A stretch of DNA of 64,000 bases from Plasmopara viticola (GCA_001695595.3 MBPM02000080.1:62001-126000), one strand, 5' to 3'; counted from the stretch's first letter, positions 12,429 to 24,970 are shown. Notes: generated by a model from the letters alone, not told the origin. Numbers and translations: made by a program.

Positions 12429-12611
12429 TCTTCACGCTTGAATGAGTGAGTACAAAGGGAGCGGACGGTGACCAATCCGCTATTATTGCTCATTGACCAG
12501 ATGTGATTGGCTTTAGATTTGGATGTTTATATCCAATCGCCTATCTTCATTTCTTTCGTCCAATCAGTTGACACGATCCTTTTTACCATACATTTCTCGT
12601 ATCGTTCGAAA

Positions 12612-14909
12612 ATGGCTTCACGAGTGCCGCTGCTGGTCAAAACCAAGGCTCGCAAGCCGTCACGAGGGTCTATCGCTCCACGCGCAAAGCCGTCAAATGG
12701 TGTGTAGCAGCTTACACATTCTGTTAAAACCTCGACTGCAATCAAATTGCTCATGTCGTTTTCATATTTCCCAGCACCCCGAGCGAGCCGTCCAGCAACT
12801 ATAGAGAGGAACAATTCTCAAGATGCAGACGTTTTACAACCAAAAGAAGTGCGATTGTATATTAAGTGCATTTAATTGTTCAAATGCTCATGTTTTATTG
12901 TTACTATAGGCTGCAGACAAGTTATTTGTGACTCAGGAAAAGAACCCAATGTCAAGTACTCAAAAGTCTGCAGGATCAGTAGATCCACCATCCAGAGGTG
13001 TTATGGTAAAGGGCTCAACCGTCTCTGATTCTACGTCATCGGAAGTTAACCCCACAGTACTCGTGACAAATGCAGCAAGGGCTACAGGTATTGTCAATAG
13101 GGCTTCGTTCTCGAGTCAGGACCAGTCGACAGGCACGATCACCCAGAATGGCAAACACCTGACAACTTCCCCAAGTGGGCTCAAGAGTCCTGAAACACGC
13201 TTTATGCCACTTGTGCGCTCTCCGATTGTGCTCCCGGGGAAGCAATGCCCTGAGCGACTGGCAAAGATTACGTCAGCAGGTCCACTATACCGCGCCAGTC
13301 CGGTCGTGCGTCCACGTGCCGGGAGTCTTGGCAGCTCTCCAGGAATACGTCCATACGGTACAAATATGGGAAGTTCGTCAGGGGTACGTTTGAATGGTCC
13401 AAATAGTAGCAGCTCCCCAATCCTTGGTCCCCAAGACGCAATGAAGCAACGAATGGTACGGAAGCTGGACATTAAGCCGCATCAGTCCCCTCGACGGCTG
13501 CAGCGTTTGCGTCATCAACCTCATTCAGCGTCCCCATTATTATTGGGTGGAAAGTCGTCCTTGGATCTAAGCAAGCAACTTCCAGATATCCAACTGGCCA
13601 ATCAGTCTACAGTTGCACGAAAAGCACCGAGAAAAAAAGCAGCAACTCAACAGCACGTGGTGTCGGCCAAGCGTCAGAAGACCCAAGAAGCGACGACTAG
13701 TCATCCCTCCGACCGTCCACCCCGTCGATCGTCAAGGCGACGTACAACGCGCTCAAGGTATCGGGAGGCGGACGACACGAGCAGCTCGACGAGTGAGCCA
13801 GAAGACGAACGCGACGATGATTCGAATGATCTTGATTTGCCAGCGGACGAAACGAACGTAAGTTGAGGGTGTTTTATGTCCAAAAGTGGAGGCTGTGATG
13901 AGATTGTTGATTTCCGATTCTGTACCATTAGATTTATGTCCCTGCACGTGAACGAGCAACTTTGTGGGCCAAGTCGCTGCTTCAAGACAATGTCAAGATT
14001 CAGGAGAAGGCAAAAAAAAGTCGCAAGAGATGCAGCAACTCGAATGTGTCTCTTGTCTCGACTATTGTGACTGGAATTGGTAGTGGCATCGTCTCTCGAA
14101 GCAAATTGGAGGAATTGCTTAAGAAGGAGCCGTCTCAAATGACAATGGGCGAGTTGGCACTGACTGTGCCAAAAGGACGGCGCAGGAAGCTTCACGAACG
14201 TGAGGAAAGTATTGTGGACACTTTGGACGGGACCGGAGAGAGCGCATCGCAATTATTAAATATGAACGCGCTCAATCGCGTGCGTACACTTTCCATGTCG
14301 TCGGAACCAGTGGCATTTGCCGGTTCGTTTGTCACGCCCCAAGTGCAAATTATTGATGGCCAAATGGTCGTTGTGGAGAATACAATAACATTGGGCGACG
14401 ACTTGGCCCTTTGTGAAGAGAGCATTGGAGAGAGCACTCGACTCCCACCTCGACATCCAAGTTGGCGCAATAGCACGTCGCATTTACACGGACCTGGAAG
14501 ACGTTGGAGTAAGGAAGAGACTAAGCAATTTTATTATTGTCTGAGTCAAGTGGGTCCCAATTTTTCTATGATGGCAACTCTGTTTCCAACGCGAAAACGC
14601 AAAGAATTGAAAAGCAAATTTAAATACGAGGAGAAACATCATGCTAATTTGATTGAAATTGCGTTGCGTGCATCCGCGGCTCCGCTCGATACAGACATGG
14701 TGGACGTGATCTCTCAGATGGTGGACAAGGAAGCGCAACAGAAAGTGAACAAGAGACGGCCGCGAAAAGACGACGATACTGCGTCCGTAGCGAGCTCTAA
14801 AGCCTCATCACTCATGTCCGCAACGCCACAAGTGGAGTTTCTCGAGACGAAAGATGATGATGACTTTTTCCGGCTAAATCGGTGCGGCTCGTTTGATTTT
14901 AGCGGATAA
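12612..14909 (+). CDS. BDP1: TFIIIB subunit B'' (BDP1) homologue
   Basis: BDP1 joins TBP and BRF to form TFIIIB, which recruits RNA polymerase III. The diagnostic extended SANT domain is in exon 3 (RRWSKEETKQFYYCLSQVG followed by ATLFPTRKRKELKSKFKYEE). Upstream is the family-typical segment TMGELALTVPKGRRRK, and the frame later gives PQVQIIDGQMVVVEN. I infer three exons, 12612-12701, 12910-13857 and 13932-14909, all in phase 0, with donors gtgtag and gtaagt and acceptors actatag and cattag. Together they give 671 residues. The first half is Ser/Pro-rich, basic and poorly conserved, as is usual. The gene is divergent from the KH-domain gene, with only 183 bp between the two starts, so they probably share a promoter region. 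Confidence 0.85.
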
Positions 14910-15022
14910 ATGGGACCTTTAACTTTGTACAATGTGGAATCAGTCGTGTTGCGTACAAAATAAAAGACATGTTATGTTTTTTTAAAAAAAAACGAATATA
15001 AAGAAACAAATCACGACAGCGG

Positions 15023-15442
15023 CTACATCATGGCTACGGCAATTGCGAGCACAGTGGCGCCAACAGCAAGAGCGGGACGTGTTGCATCGCTGCTTGGGGT
15101 AGCCGCAGGCCCACTTTTGTCGGTACTGCTGCTCTCATCGTTGTCGGGCGAGGGTGCATCTGTGGGAGCTGTCGTGGGACTGTCATTGCCGTCGGCTTCG
15201 TCGTTGGTCCCGACCTGTTCGCTCGGGTTGGACGAAGACGCAGTGTCTGTGGTGTTCAAGTTTGCCAGATCATTCGTCGAAGCCGTCGTGTCTTGTGCCG
15301 TCGAAGGCGTCGTGTCTCCTGTCGTCGTGTCATCCGGAAACATGTCATTACCAGCGACCATGCTTTCGCCGAGTGTTTGCGCGTGAGTGTTTGTCAAGGC
15401 CAAAGCCGCCATGGTGGCAAGAGTGAAGAGCTGGACCTTCAT
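15023..15442 (-). CDS. secreted Ser/Thr-rich protein with GPI-type C-terminus
   Basis: The 139-residue product starts with a clear signal peptide (MKVQLFTLATMAALALTNTHA). A Thr/Ser/Pro/Asp-rich body with no cysteine-rich fold follows. It ends in a hydrophobic tail (ALAVGATVLAIAVAMM) after a small-residue region, as expected for a GPI anchor signal. The composition suggests heavy O-glycosylation and a cell-surface location. The ATG at 15442 is chosen because the signal peptide begins there. The body resembles the tail of the elicitin-like protein at 17.4-18.1 kb, so it may be a surface mucin-like protein or an elicitin-like gene that lost its domain. Confidence 0.7.
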   Translation of the reverse strand: MKVQLFTLATMAALALTNTHAQTLGESMVAGNDMFPDDTTTGDTTPSTAQDTTASTNDLANLNTTDTASSSNPSEQVGTNDEADGNDSPTTAPTDAPSPDNDESSSTDKSGPAATPSSDATRPALAVGATVLAIAVAMM

Positions 15443-16040
15443 TCTCTTGTGGTTGCGGAAGATAGCAAGTGTGGAAATGCCCTTTGGCTGCGGCAACCCT
15501 GGATAGGTGTGCAATTGGACTGTACAGAAAAAGCCGGACCATTCTGTTACAAACTGCCGAGGCCTTTTCACTATTTACATGAGTACAATTATGCGACACA
15601 CCGATGAAGGTTGAGATTGCACACGTGGTGCAACCCGCACTTTTACTAATTGTAATGGTAAGGTCAACTTTCCGATGTTTGTCAACAGTGCGATTTTAGC
15701 GCTGCGATTGCATCAACAGTGCAAACTGGTGCGGACGACGACATTGTTGCCAAATACTTTATTTAAACAGAATGGAAAAAGCTACGCTCGACATCGTACT
15801 TTCAACCTTTACGTCAATAACATGTCGCAACTCTTAATGCACTGTAGGCTTATGTACAAAACTCTAGTACTATACGTGGCAAGTTTTTACAATTTTGCCA
15901 CGATTATTACTTTGATCAGATCATTTCCTCACAATTTTTAGCGGGGCGCGGGCATTGAATTCTTGAGTGCTAGTGTAGCACAACTTATTTAGCATTTGGA
16001 CACACTATTTGAAATATATTATATTGGCCATTATGTAGCC
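15443..16040. other. intergenic, nothing recognised
   Basis: AT-rich spacer between the Ser/Thr-rich gene and the ankyrin-like pseudogene, both transcribed leftwards. No conserved frame. Confidence 0.5.
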
Positions 16041-17093
16041 TTAAAACACAACTAAAAATGCAGTCTTATTGATTTCAGCCGTCTCAGATGGCAGTAAAAA
16101 AATCAGAATTTGGGAAAACAATTCGTGCGGAATCGCGACCAACGGGTGTAAGGAGGCTGTTGCCTTCAAATCTCGACTGCTGTGCTGCCACAATCGTCGA
16201 GTTCGCTGCCACAGCGAGCGCTCATTTCTCACACTCGCCACAAGATTTCGATTTCGGTGCAATATGAACACACCAACTTGGGGCCACACTTTGTCTAGGT
16301 AATAACTGTTTGCCAATCGCTTCAACTCGGACGACAATTGCGCACCCCATTCTGGTGCTTCTAATTTGAGTGTACACACGGCGTACCACACCGCTTGGCG
16401 AGTCTCTTTTGGGTTTATCTGTAGCAAAGTTTGGATAGTCTATGGCATGTTGCAGCGCACTGCAGCACCCACACACGTGAATAAGTTAAAAAGTCTTTTT
16501 TGCGACTTCTGGCGCTGCATCGATCGCATGGACACGTTGATCTTCTCCGTCGCTCCTGGCTGTAAAGCTCGTCGCACACGTCTATTTGTGAGGATGGTGC
16601 CTACACACGATTCGTTGATGGACTCAATCGCGAGCTCAAGTACTTCAAGTGGATGATGGTTGCAGAACGAGTCATAGTATGACGCCGGTTCTCGTTCGCC
16701 AAGCAAACACGAGGCCAATTCGCCGTGTCCTTGTTTAATTGCAACTTCTAGTGCATCGAGACCACCGACGTCTAGCATCGACATTGGGGCGACCATGTTG
16801 AGCGTGCACTTACGAGCACACTTCATCAGACGGAGCAGGATGGATGGGTGAACGCCATAGTCGCAAGCGTCCATAATGACGTGACGTCGTTGGGTGTCTA
16901 CTGCCCAAAAACTAGCCGCGAGCGGATACACAAAGTCGATGAGCTTTATAGCCAATCGCACGTCGGCTACTCTACACACTAACATCAAGACTATCTTGCC
17001 ATCTTGATCTTGAAAGTCCCCTTGGGAAGTGGGCCAAAGAGTCCCTGGGGCCAAAAGGCTACGCACACTCGAATACAGCTCGCTCCTACGCAT
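16041..17093 (-). pseudogene. ankyrin-repeat-like protein with in-frame stop
   Basis: Frames 16440-17114 and 16041-16427 share one reading frame, separated only by a TAG at 16440-16442. Segments such as GGLDALEVAIKQGHGELA and HPLEVLELAIESINESCVG have the A-(I/A)-x-x-G/N pattern of degenerate ankyrin repeats, as in large oomycete ankyrin families. No catalytic domain is visible. The first in-frame ATG is at 17093. A spliced 5' exon cannot be excluded, and the stop could lie in an unrecognised intron, though I see no good splice pair around it. Confidence 0.55.
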
Positions 17094-17411
17094 TATTCTT
17101 CCGCAGACGACCAATGCTCAAGTGCGTGGCTTCATGATTGATTCGCCAAGCTATACGTGTACACGTATGCGATGTTTCGTCATTCCAAAGGATACAATCC
17201 TTGCTCCCGTAGACAGTGCAATGCAATATAATGCATCTGGTTTTCATTAAAACTGCATAATCTGGTAACGTATCAGATAACATCGTAGGCTTTAATTATC
17301 GGACTAAATACGTTATTCGACACCAATACAAACCTATCTAATTATCATCTTGTCAATGTTTAGCGTAGAAGAGCATTAAGCAACAGAGGTGTTTATATTG
17401 AGGTAATGGCG

Positions 17412-18119
17412 CTACATATAGAAGGTTACGACGGCCATTGCACCTAGCGATATAACGCTCAGCGCCCGACCCATACACGACGCCGCGACTCTCGAGCCCG
17501 ACGACGTTTGACCCGCAGATGGCGATGAAGTCTCTGGTGCATCGGTAGTTGTGGTGGGGGTCACATCCTCGGGCGAGGGGGCAGAAGTAGTGGGGCTTTT
17601 AACAGTAGAAGTAGTGTCTTGGTTCGGGCTAGCAGTACTGGGGGTAGTAGAATTCTCAGTGGTAGAAGTCGGAGTAGCAGTGGCAGGGGTCGTAGGACTC
17701 TCTGTGGTAGAAGGCGGAGTACTAGTGCTGGGGGTCGTTGGACTGTCCGTTGGGGCACTCGTCGGGGCACTCGTCGGAGCAGCAGTGCCGTTTATTTGAG
17801 TGTTACTTTGACTGGTAGAGTTGTCATTGTTGGTCCCCGCATTGTCGTTGCATTGGTTTGATACATAGCCAAGAAGGTCAGCGTGGAGGCGGATGCCCGA
17901 GGAGAGAATGCACTCGGTGATGTTAAGAGCTTGAACATCCTGCAGAAGATTCTGGCAGGCCGTGGATGCGCACATACGATCGACTTGGTCATCTGTTATT
18001 CGTGGGAGAGTCGTGAACGAATAGAGGGCATCTTTAGAGCACTGAGTCACGTAGGGATTCGTGAGCAATGCGTTTAGAGTGGTCACTACGCACGAATTAG
18101 AGGAACTTGACACAGACAT
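17412..18119 (-). CDS. elicitin-like protein with Thr-rich tail and GPI signal
   Basis: Elicitins are secreted oomycete sterol-binding proteins, recognised by plants. The domain spans roughly residues 10-90 with six cysteines at 10, 27, 50, 55, 70 and 90. The core spacing C-x4-C-x14-C and the segment RMCASTACQNLLQDVQAL are diagnostic. Residues 91-215 are Thr/Ser/Pro repeats (APTSAPTDSPTTPS). The C-terminus, ALSVISLGAMAVVTFYM, is a GPI-type hydrophobic tail. The frame as read lacks a signal peptide. An upstream ATG at 18196 opens a hydrophobic segment (SPFIVAILQLA) in a different frame, so either an intron or a one-base shift separates the signal from the domain. Confidence 0.85.
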   Translation of the reverse strand: MSVSSSSNSCVVTTLNALLTNPYVTQCSKDALYSFTTLPRITDDQVDRMCASTACQNLLQDVQALNITECILSSGIRLHADLLGYVSNQCNDNAGTNNDNSTSQSNTQINGTAAPTSAPTSAPTDSPTTPSTSTPPSTTESPTTPATATPTSTTENSTTPSTASPNQDTTSTVKSPTTSAPSPEDVTPTTTTDAPETSSPSAGQTSSGSRVAASCMGRALSVISLGAMAVVTFYM

Positions 18120-18199
18120 GGTGGAGTAGAAGCTTTGGGAATGGGTGGATGGTACGCAAGTTGCAAAATGGCAACGATGAAAGGCGAGCTTTCCATGGG

Positions 18200-19165
18200 T
18201 TAGAATTCCAGAACTTTGGGCAAAAGAAGTCGGACAAGGAAGGCGAGAGCGAGGGAATCCGCAATCTCATTTCTCATCTCCCTTGCGCTTTCTACGAGTG
18301 GCCTTTTTTTCGAACTTTTCAAGCCGATGCACACGTTGGCATTGTTGGCATACGAAGTGTAGATCATTATGCCTTCCTGCGTCTGCGACTGCAGACTTGG
18401 AATGTCGTGACCTAAAGTCATGGGCATGCTCGTCAGCGGCGATTTCGCTTGATCGGTTAAGAAACGCTGCAGTATAAATTTACAATCTAGTCTACGGTAG
18501 TAAAAGCAAATCGTGAAAGAATATTGCAGCCACAACTTTTTTAAAGTACAAAAACCCGGAAAACCTAGATTGCAGTATAGACTGGTGGAGAAGGTATACA
18601 GCCTTTCGAGTCTGAGCTTGTGCCGGGTCCACCCGAAATATGCGATGCCGGAATTGCAATTTATTTAACCACGGTGCGAGGTAAGATAACGGGAAAATAT
18701 GCGCTTTATGCATGAGGAGGTTCGAGTCGATACCGAATGCAAATGCTGCGTTCCATGCAATCTGTTAATACCTTCCTTAGCCACGCCGATATGACAATGA
18801 GCGTAGCGCAAATTAAAAATTTGTAATCCAATGCCAATATTCACTCAGGTTTGAGTAAATGTACGGTTTCACGACGGGCATATTCCATAGAAACACTGAA
18901 GCATGTATTTACTAAACTTGGTCGATACTCAGTATCCTTCTGTGTTTATTGCGTCAAAGTTCATACAGGATAAATTTAATGTTACGTTAAAGGTTCCTTA
19001 CCAAACTGATCCTGAAATTTCGTACATGATGCGTGATACATGCAGTGGCCGCAATAAGCTCTTAGAAAAGATTCGTAGGTGAGCAGCCCGAACACAGAAA
19101 AAGAAGGGCAACCGATCTGTGAAGTTTGTCGACATCAGAGAATACTGCAACACACAGCACCTTGC
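18200..19165. other. intergenic, nothing recognised
   Basis: Moderately AT-rich spacer between the elicitin and the LINE fragment. The frames present are short and resemble no family. Confidence 0.45.
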
Positions 19166-20336
19166 CAGAGGTGGTAATGTAATGTAATGTATTACGTTAT
19201 CGCGTTGCCAAGGTATGCACGTGCTAGGCTCAGTCTGGCTAGTCCACGGCATAGAGTGGTGTCCGCATACGTCGAGTCTCGTTCGGCGGGCAGTGCATCC
19301 AGCACCGAGGTCAAATGGGTCTTCCATTTCTTTCGGTCTTGTGCAAGGGTACGTACCACTTCGAGGTCTTGTGCTGTCCGGAGTCGAAAGCCGGAGCCAC
19401 GGGAAACAAGGTTGTGGTCGAGTGTCGAGGGGAGCGTGGTGCGGGGACGTCCGCGCCATTTTGCTGCGGTGGAGAAGAAGTAGGCACGCATCTGGAGGTT
19501 AGCTGGAATGTCGGGATAGCGGCGAAGTACATGGCCAAACAGGCGCCAGCGAGCTTGTGTCAGTCGTAGTCTCAGCGGCCGCTCATCACAGAGGTCGTAG
19601 AGTCTTGCATTCGAAATGGGTCGGGGGTAGCGATAGCCAAGAGCGTAGCGAAGCTGGCGGCGATGGAAACTCTCGAGGCCGTGGAGCTCTGACTTGGTAA
19701 GAGCCCAGTTGTACAGCAGAATCGGTAGAACGTAGGTGTTGTACAATCGAATGCGTGTCTTGGGTGAGATGAACGTGGGGCGGAGCCAGACGGACCAGAG
19801 GCGGTGGAGCGCGAGGGTGGCCAGGGACTTGCGTCGGGATAGATCTTTAATATCGCCGAGGAGTGTTCCGAGCTTCTTAGTGTGGTGCCAGGTTTCTTCT
19901 CGGGATCGGGCGTGTCGAGTGGCGCCCGACGGGTTGCAGTGGCGGCGGATTTCGGTGACTTCGGTCTTGGCTTCGTTTTTTTTTTTCAGGGTTAGAAGGA
20001 AGTCATCAATGCGGTGCTCACCTCTATCGTAGATCTTGGTTTCGCGGAGGCCAAGGATATCGACGCGGTAGCGCCGGAGATCTTCGGGGAGTGTTACGTG
20101 CTTCTTGCGCTTCGAACCTAGAGAATTCACATTAAAGGAGCCAATCCGGATGCGGTTGGCGCGATTAAGGGCGTGGAAGGGGGTTTGGCCTGGTGCTGGA
20201 GACCGTCGCGTCGAGGGTGATACTCGTTAGAGACCTGCAGATGCCCGAGAGCACCTGCCCGAAGCGCGCGAGCATTAAGCCCCCGCGCTTGGAAGGAGGG
20301 CGTCACCCCAACCTTTTCCGAAAAAGAACCGTCTTA
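19166..20336 (-). mobile_element. internally deleted LINE (APE start fused to RT end)
   Basis: On the minus strand the 5' part encodes the beginning of an apurinic-like endonuclease (IGSFNVNSL, then YRVDILGLRETKI with the catalytic Glu). The frame then passes through a lysine-rich stretch into the extreme C-terminus of a LINE reverse transcriptase protein (RLYNTYVLPILLYN, LYDLCDERPLRLRL, RWRLFGHVLRR). The rest of the endonuclease and the RT catalytic domain are absent, yet the fusion stays open over 312 codons (19192-20130). The 3' end is a short (TACAT)n-type tail at about 19172-19190, typical of some non-LTR elements. It is a non-autonomous derivative. Confidence 0.8.
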
Positions 20337-23300
20337 CGTTGCTTAAATATGATCTAATTGGTATTATTTATGGGAACCGTTTGACTGCCGGTACCCTTTG
20401 ATTTGAGCCAATAAGATTAAACTAAATTCACCAATAAGAGTAGTTTATCTCTGTTAATGAAAACAGTGTTTTTTCGACCAATTAAAAGAGAAAGCAATAC
20501 CCATCCGGTACCCCTTTTTCGTAATTGCCTCGTTTTTTAAGAAATAACTCCTACTACCTCCAACGTTCAAGTCGTTGATGATGCCAAAGTTCAGACCTTA
20601 CAAAGTGTATGCGTAGACACACATTTACAAAACGTATGTCTATATTCGTTCGAAGCACGGAAAAATAGACGTCCGGTAACGATTTGTCGATTTGCGAGCT
20701 CTGCCAAAGTGAATGTAAATCCGCTTATGCAGTTAAGTAGATCCTCAGTGCGAACGCGACGACATTTTTTGAGTCGCTTTATTGAAAAGGGCTTTTGGAA
20801 AACCCTGCTAAGTTCAAGGACATTGCAGATCGTCCGCTTACCTTAAAAAGTAGCTTGGCATTGCCAATCACAAACAAGAGTATAGTGTAAATTACGCAGT
20901 AATGGTCAAACTTCTCAAAAAACACGCGGAATGGGTTAAATGCCCCATTGATAGGCTACACGCCAAATTACGTAGCTTTAATACCTCAAATGTGAGACGG
21001 AGATCAGCATAATGTTTTCGATAAAATTCGTTGTGGGGTAAATTCAGCAAAAATTGTCTAGAAAGGTCGAGCTTAGCGGTCATTAAACAATGTACCGCTC
21101 TTCTACCAGCTCATGTGCTCTAATTTTTGCCTTCTTATCGATGTTCGAATCATCAAGTGTATAATCTACTAGCACTTCCAATTATGGTAACACACAATAA
21201 ATTTGTGTAACTTCGTAGCATTCATTACCGTCAAATCGTTATATTTCTTGAGTTTTACAAGTCACCATTCTTCTATCAAACCTTATGTTGATCAGACACC
21301 TCCGGTGCGATAAGCTGGATTTTCACTAAAAACCCTATAAAAATGGTGGCTCCTGAGCGCCCTCGCGATTTTTTAGGCATAACAGAAAGCATATGGTCCC
21401 TGCTTGCCTTCGAATGAATAATGAAGCAACTATTCGGCTTGTGCTCCTCCCTCTAAGGCTGCAATAATGTCTTAGTATGGTCTTCTTTTATTCACTCGCA
21501 AGTGGGATCACAGTTGATACAACAGCCTTTGCGAAGTTGCTGCGGTAAATGCAAGCTTTATCCTGCATTATTGGGCTCGAAGTCACAATATTTTATCAAA
21601 TACAGTTCGATACGGACAAGGATGACTTGCTGTTGTGATGCGATAGCAACAAAAGCTTGAAACAGATTTGCTGTTTGATCCCCCGTCACACGGCCTCAAA
21701 GAGGTGGCTGATGTATTAATTGACCGCGATGCCCTTGTTGTCATTAACACTAAGCGAGCTAAATACAAAGTGGAGCTGTCAGAATCTACAAAGTCTGTAA
21801 AGGAGTAGAAGTGTCAGCTATAGGTCTACCTCATAACAGGCTTCAGGCTTTGTCAGATTCTTAGCGGTCGACTCGTACATGTGAGCCACCAATACGCTGT
21901 GAAAACCACGATCTTTTTTTGACCATATGACCGCCAATCGAAGCACCGTGCGCCTTCGGGTGTATATCATACTATAAGGCTTTGTTTTTCAGGTCAACTA
22001 CTTGGAATTGAACCTGCCAGATCCTCTCAAATGGAGCATACCGTTTAAGAGATAGCGATGCACTTGCACTCGCTGTCATTAAATTGCTCAATCGATTTTA
22101 ATATTTTTCGGAGATACGTATTAATGACTCTAGATCACCATACGCGTGAAATGACAGAACTTTTGACCTTGCTCATGAGCTTTACCCGCTGTGTGGCCTA
22201 CGCAAAAGCGCATTGACAAGGGCATTGACTTTTTCAAACTTGTATTAAAAACGAATTGCACAAAGGATGACAACCTTCTTGCCGTTCTTTTGGACCAGTG
22301 GGGCGTACTTATTTCATTTGAATATCAGATAAAGGATTCACGAGATCCGCATTACAAAATTGTGCTTTTGAACATGCTTAACTACCTCCCTCAACCTTCT
22401 TGGAGACACTACATACGCCAAGCTATAGCGGTTACACTCGGGTCAAATGTCATGGCCGCCTACAAAGAATCTTTTATTTGCCACAAAATGATAATTGCCG
22501 ATTTTGGCCATACGTTCCTCCCGACTTCGTTAGCTTGCCATAGGTTGTCTATATAGGCAACTGATCTCCATCAAGAGCGAGTATGTAGTCAAAGCATGAC
22601 TGGTTGAAAATCTGTGAGCGTCGAATCTATTGAGTCAAGCGTCGCTGTAGCCTTGATAATCATCGTGACGTCACTGACAATCCTCAAATGTTTCCATATA
22701 GCGTGCTAATCACCGTGAAAAGTAAATCTCTCGGTGATTTGAATTTTATAGTAGCCATCCACCAAAGCAGTGCACTTCGCGGCGCAGACTCGAACATACC
22801 ATTTTCTTTGTTGTATATACTCTTCGTTCGATTATCGATAAAATAAAATGGTTTACATATGCGGAAATTTTTTTTGCCATCTTTTGCTTGGCAAAGAAGG
22901 CATCAGCAAGCTTGCATTGCTCTCATGGCAGGGACTTTTTGCCTAGCACAAGATCGATCTCGTGCCTTACTTCTTTTTTGTGGTTGGGGTCTTGATAGCA
23001 CACCGCTTATATGTATTTTACATACATTTCTTCGGGATTTTCAAACCACGGCGCAACGTACGCTGCCTATATGACTATCCCCATGAAGAGTTTTCGCATC
23101 AACGAACACCGCTCGGCAGCAGAGAACGCTGATACTCAATAAACCTATAGGAGCCAGTAGGTCTTTGAAGCAGTACGACCTGCTCGTTCGACAAACACGG
23201 GTGGATTATTTAATACATCCTAGAGCTTCTGCACGGGTTTGATAGTCAATCAACCCGTGTGGGCGTCAGATCGACTACATCTGCTTACAGGTGGGATGGT

Positions 23301-23662
23301 GTCCACAATACGTTGAACAGAGGAAGCGTGCAGGAGAACGTACGATCTTTGGGTGAACGATCGCTCACTATCAAGAATATCGACTTGTGCAATTATATGC
23401 ATGATAATGTTATATTGTCCTGGAGTTAGTTACTTCAGTACATGTACTTGAATGAATTCTATTATTGCGGCTGGCCGTAGTATGCAGACCGGCTACCGAT
23501 TATGTTGCTGGGCGAGCTGGCATCGTTGGAACTAGGTTGAGCTTTGGGCAGGCAATTATAATTCTTTGCTCCGTACATAAGTAACAGGCCATAATACTAA
23601 ATCGGTAATTCCCGTCCGTGTCATTACAGATAGTAATGCCTCGTGTAGTACTTGCGTAAGTA
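20337..23662. other. gene-poor AT-rich region
   Basis: No convincing gene. A 121-codon frame at 22191-22556 is isolated and unrecognised. Coding-like fragments around 21.6-22.6 kb are interrupted repeatedly and look like an old transposon. Confidence 0.45.
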
Positions 23663-24970
23663 CTACGATGCAGTCCGTTCCGAGTCTACCACGAAATTTT
23701 CAACCGACTGATGATGCGATCTCAATATGTTGCAAAACGAGGGGATGATGACATCAACCACAATACTTGTCAGTGAATTGGGTCTTTCGTCGGTCTTCAT
23801 TTTATCCAAACGAAGCTTCACAAATGTTCGCAATTGCGACGCTTGCTGAGTCTCTGACCGTGAAGAATAGGAGTCTTCGTGCACCATAATCCAGCCTCCT
23901 TCTTCCGTCGTTGAATGCGCAAACCCCGACGCAGGGTCTTCAATCAACCACTCGGAATGGGACTCGACTAATGCAATCAGACCGGCGGCCGTCGGAAGGC
24001 GCTTGATGACCGAGTGCATTTCGACACTAACGTTGGCACTTATACCAAGCGGCACAGTATGACGAGCAACAAGCATTATCATGTCAGCCGTACTTTTACT
24101 TGACAAAGTATTGACTTTCGTCAAGACTCCCCATAAATTAACAGCCTTCCACACCGCTTTCGCCGTGGCCTCCTCGCCAAACGGTAGCAAGCGGGCGTGC
24201 CTCAATTCAACCGCAGCGGCATGGTCCAGTCCTCCATCACGGCAAACCTCCACTTGCTCAAACGTACCTTCTATCTCATGTGTGAAGCGCGCTTCGTTCA
24301 TGATAAACTCCGTTTCGAAGGAGCGTGCATTAATTCGCTCTTCCAGCATATGAAAGACGCAATCGTGGTTGACGCTCCATTGTAAATTGCGCATCCTTTC
24401 CAAGCGAGAGGAATCAGCCAAGCTTGCTGAAGTGTCGCACAATTGCCTCAATTGCGACGCTGCCGTAACGAGCTGCCGCTGTATCATGTCCGACGTGCGT
24501 GCATACGACTGAAGCTCACGCTTCAAACGTGCATTCTCGCAACGTGCTTTCTCGCATTCTTGTCGTGCAATCAAGGCCACAGATTGCCACATTCCTTGGT
24601 TTACAAACGAATTTTCATGACGCGTCGCTTTGCGCCGATTCGCTTCCATGTTTAAGAAAATGATACGCGTCTCTAAGGCTTCGGCTTCGCAGCGAAGACG
24701 CTGGAGCTCTTGCTTACGGCGTGACCACGACGTGGTCCGTTGAGTGTGACATGCTGGCGGTAAAGTGGGTGCTGTCTCGAAGGGCGCGGCAACTTTTGTG
24801 TTCTTGATCGTTGGCTCCTCGTGAAGAGCACGTGCGTTGCCAGTCGTGCAATCGAGAGGAGCATCTTGGAGCGAGTCGAGGTCGTCGAATAAATTTGATA
24901 CATCAAAGTCACTATTGAGTACGTCCCAGAGTAAGATGGGCTCACTCGGTGACTGTGCAATGTCTTGCAT
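23663..24970 (-). CDS. M96 mating-specific-like protein (coiled coil plus START-like domain)
   Basis: This resembles the large oomycete M96 family, described from a Phytophthora mating-specific gene. The order is: acidic N-terminus (residues 1-60), a basic leucine-rich helix (WSRRKQELQRLRCEAEALE) that reads like a bZIP-type region, a coiled coil (ECEKARCENARLKRELQ) around residues 150-180, and a C-terminal START/Bet v1-like part with GGWIMVHEDS. The start at 24970 is the first ATG; the frame upstream begins only with GTG. There is no signal peptide and no intron is evident. Its molecular function is not established. A lipid-binding or transcription-linked role is inference from the domains. 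Confidence 0.75.
   Translation of the reverse strand: MQDIAQSPSEPILLWDVLNSDFDVSNLFDDLDSLQDAPLDCTTGNARALHEEPTIKNTKVAAPFETAPTLPPACHTQRTTSWSRRKQELQRLRCEAEALETRIIFLNMEANRRKATRHENSFVNQGMWQSVALIARQECEKARCENARLKRELQSYARTSDMIQRQLVTAASQLRQLCDTSASLADSSRLERMRNLQWSVNHDCVFHMLEERINARSFETEFIMNEARFTHEIEGTFEQVEVCRDGGLDHAAAVELRHARLLPFGEEATAKAVWKAVNLWGVLTKVNTLSSKSTADMIMLVARHTVPLGISANVSVEMHSVIKRLPTAAGLIALVESHSEWLIEDPASGFAHSTTEEGGWIMVHEDSYSSRSETQQASQLRTFVKLRLDKMKTDERPNSLTSIVVDVIIPSFCNILRSHHQSVENFVVDSERTAS

Noticed and set aside
23663..24970. bZIP transcription factor
   Set aside because: The basic-helix part is short and lacks the N-x7-R signature. The overall layout with a START-like C-terminus matches the M96-type family better.
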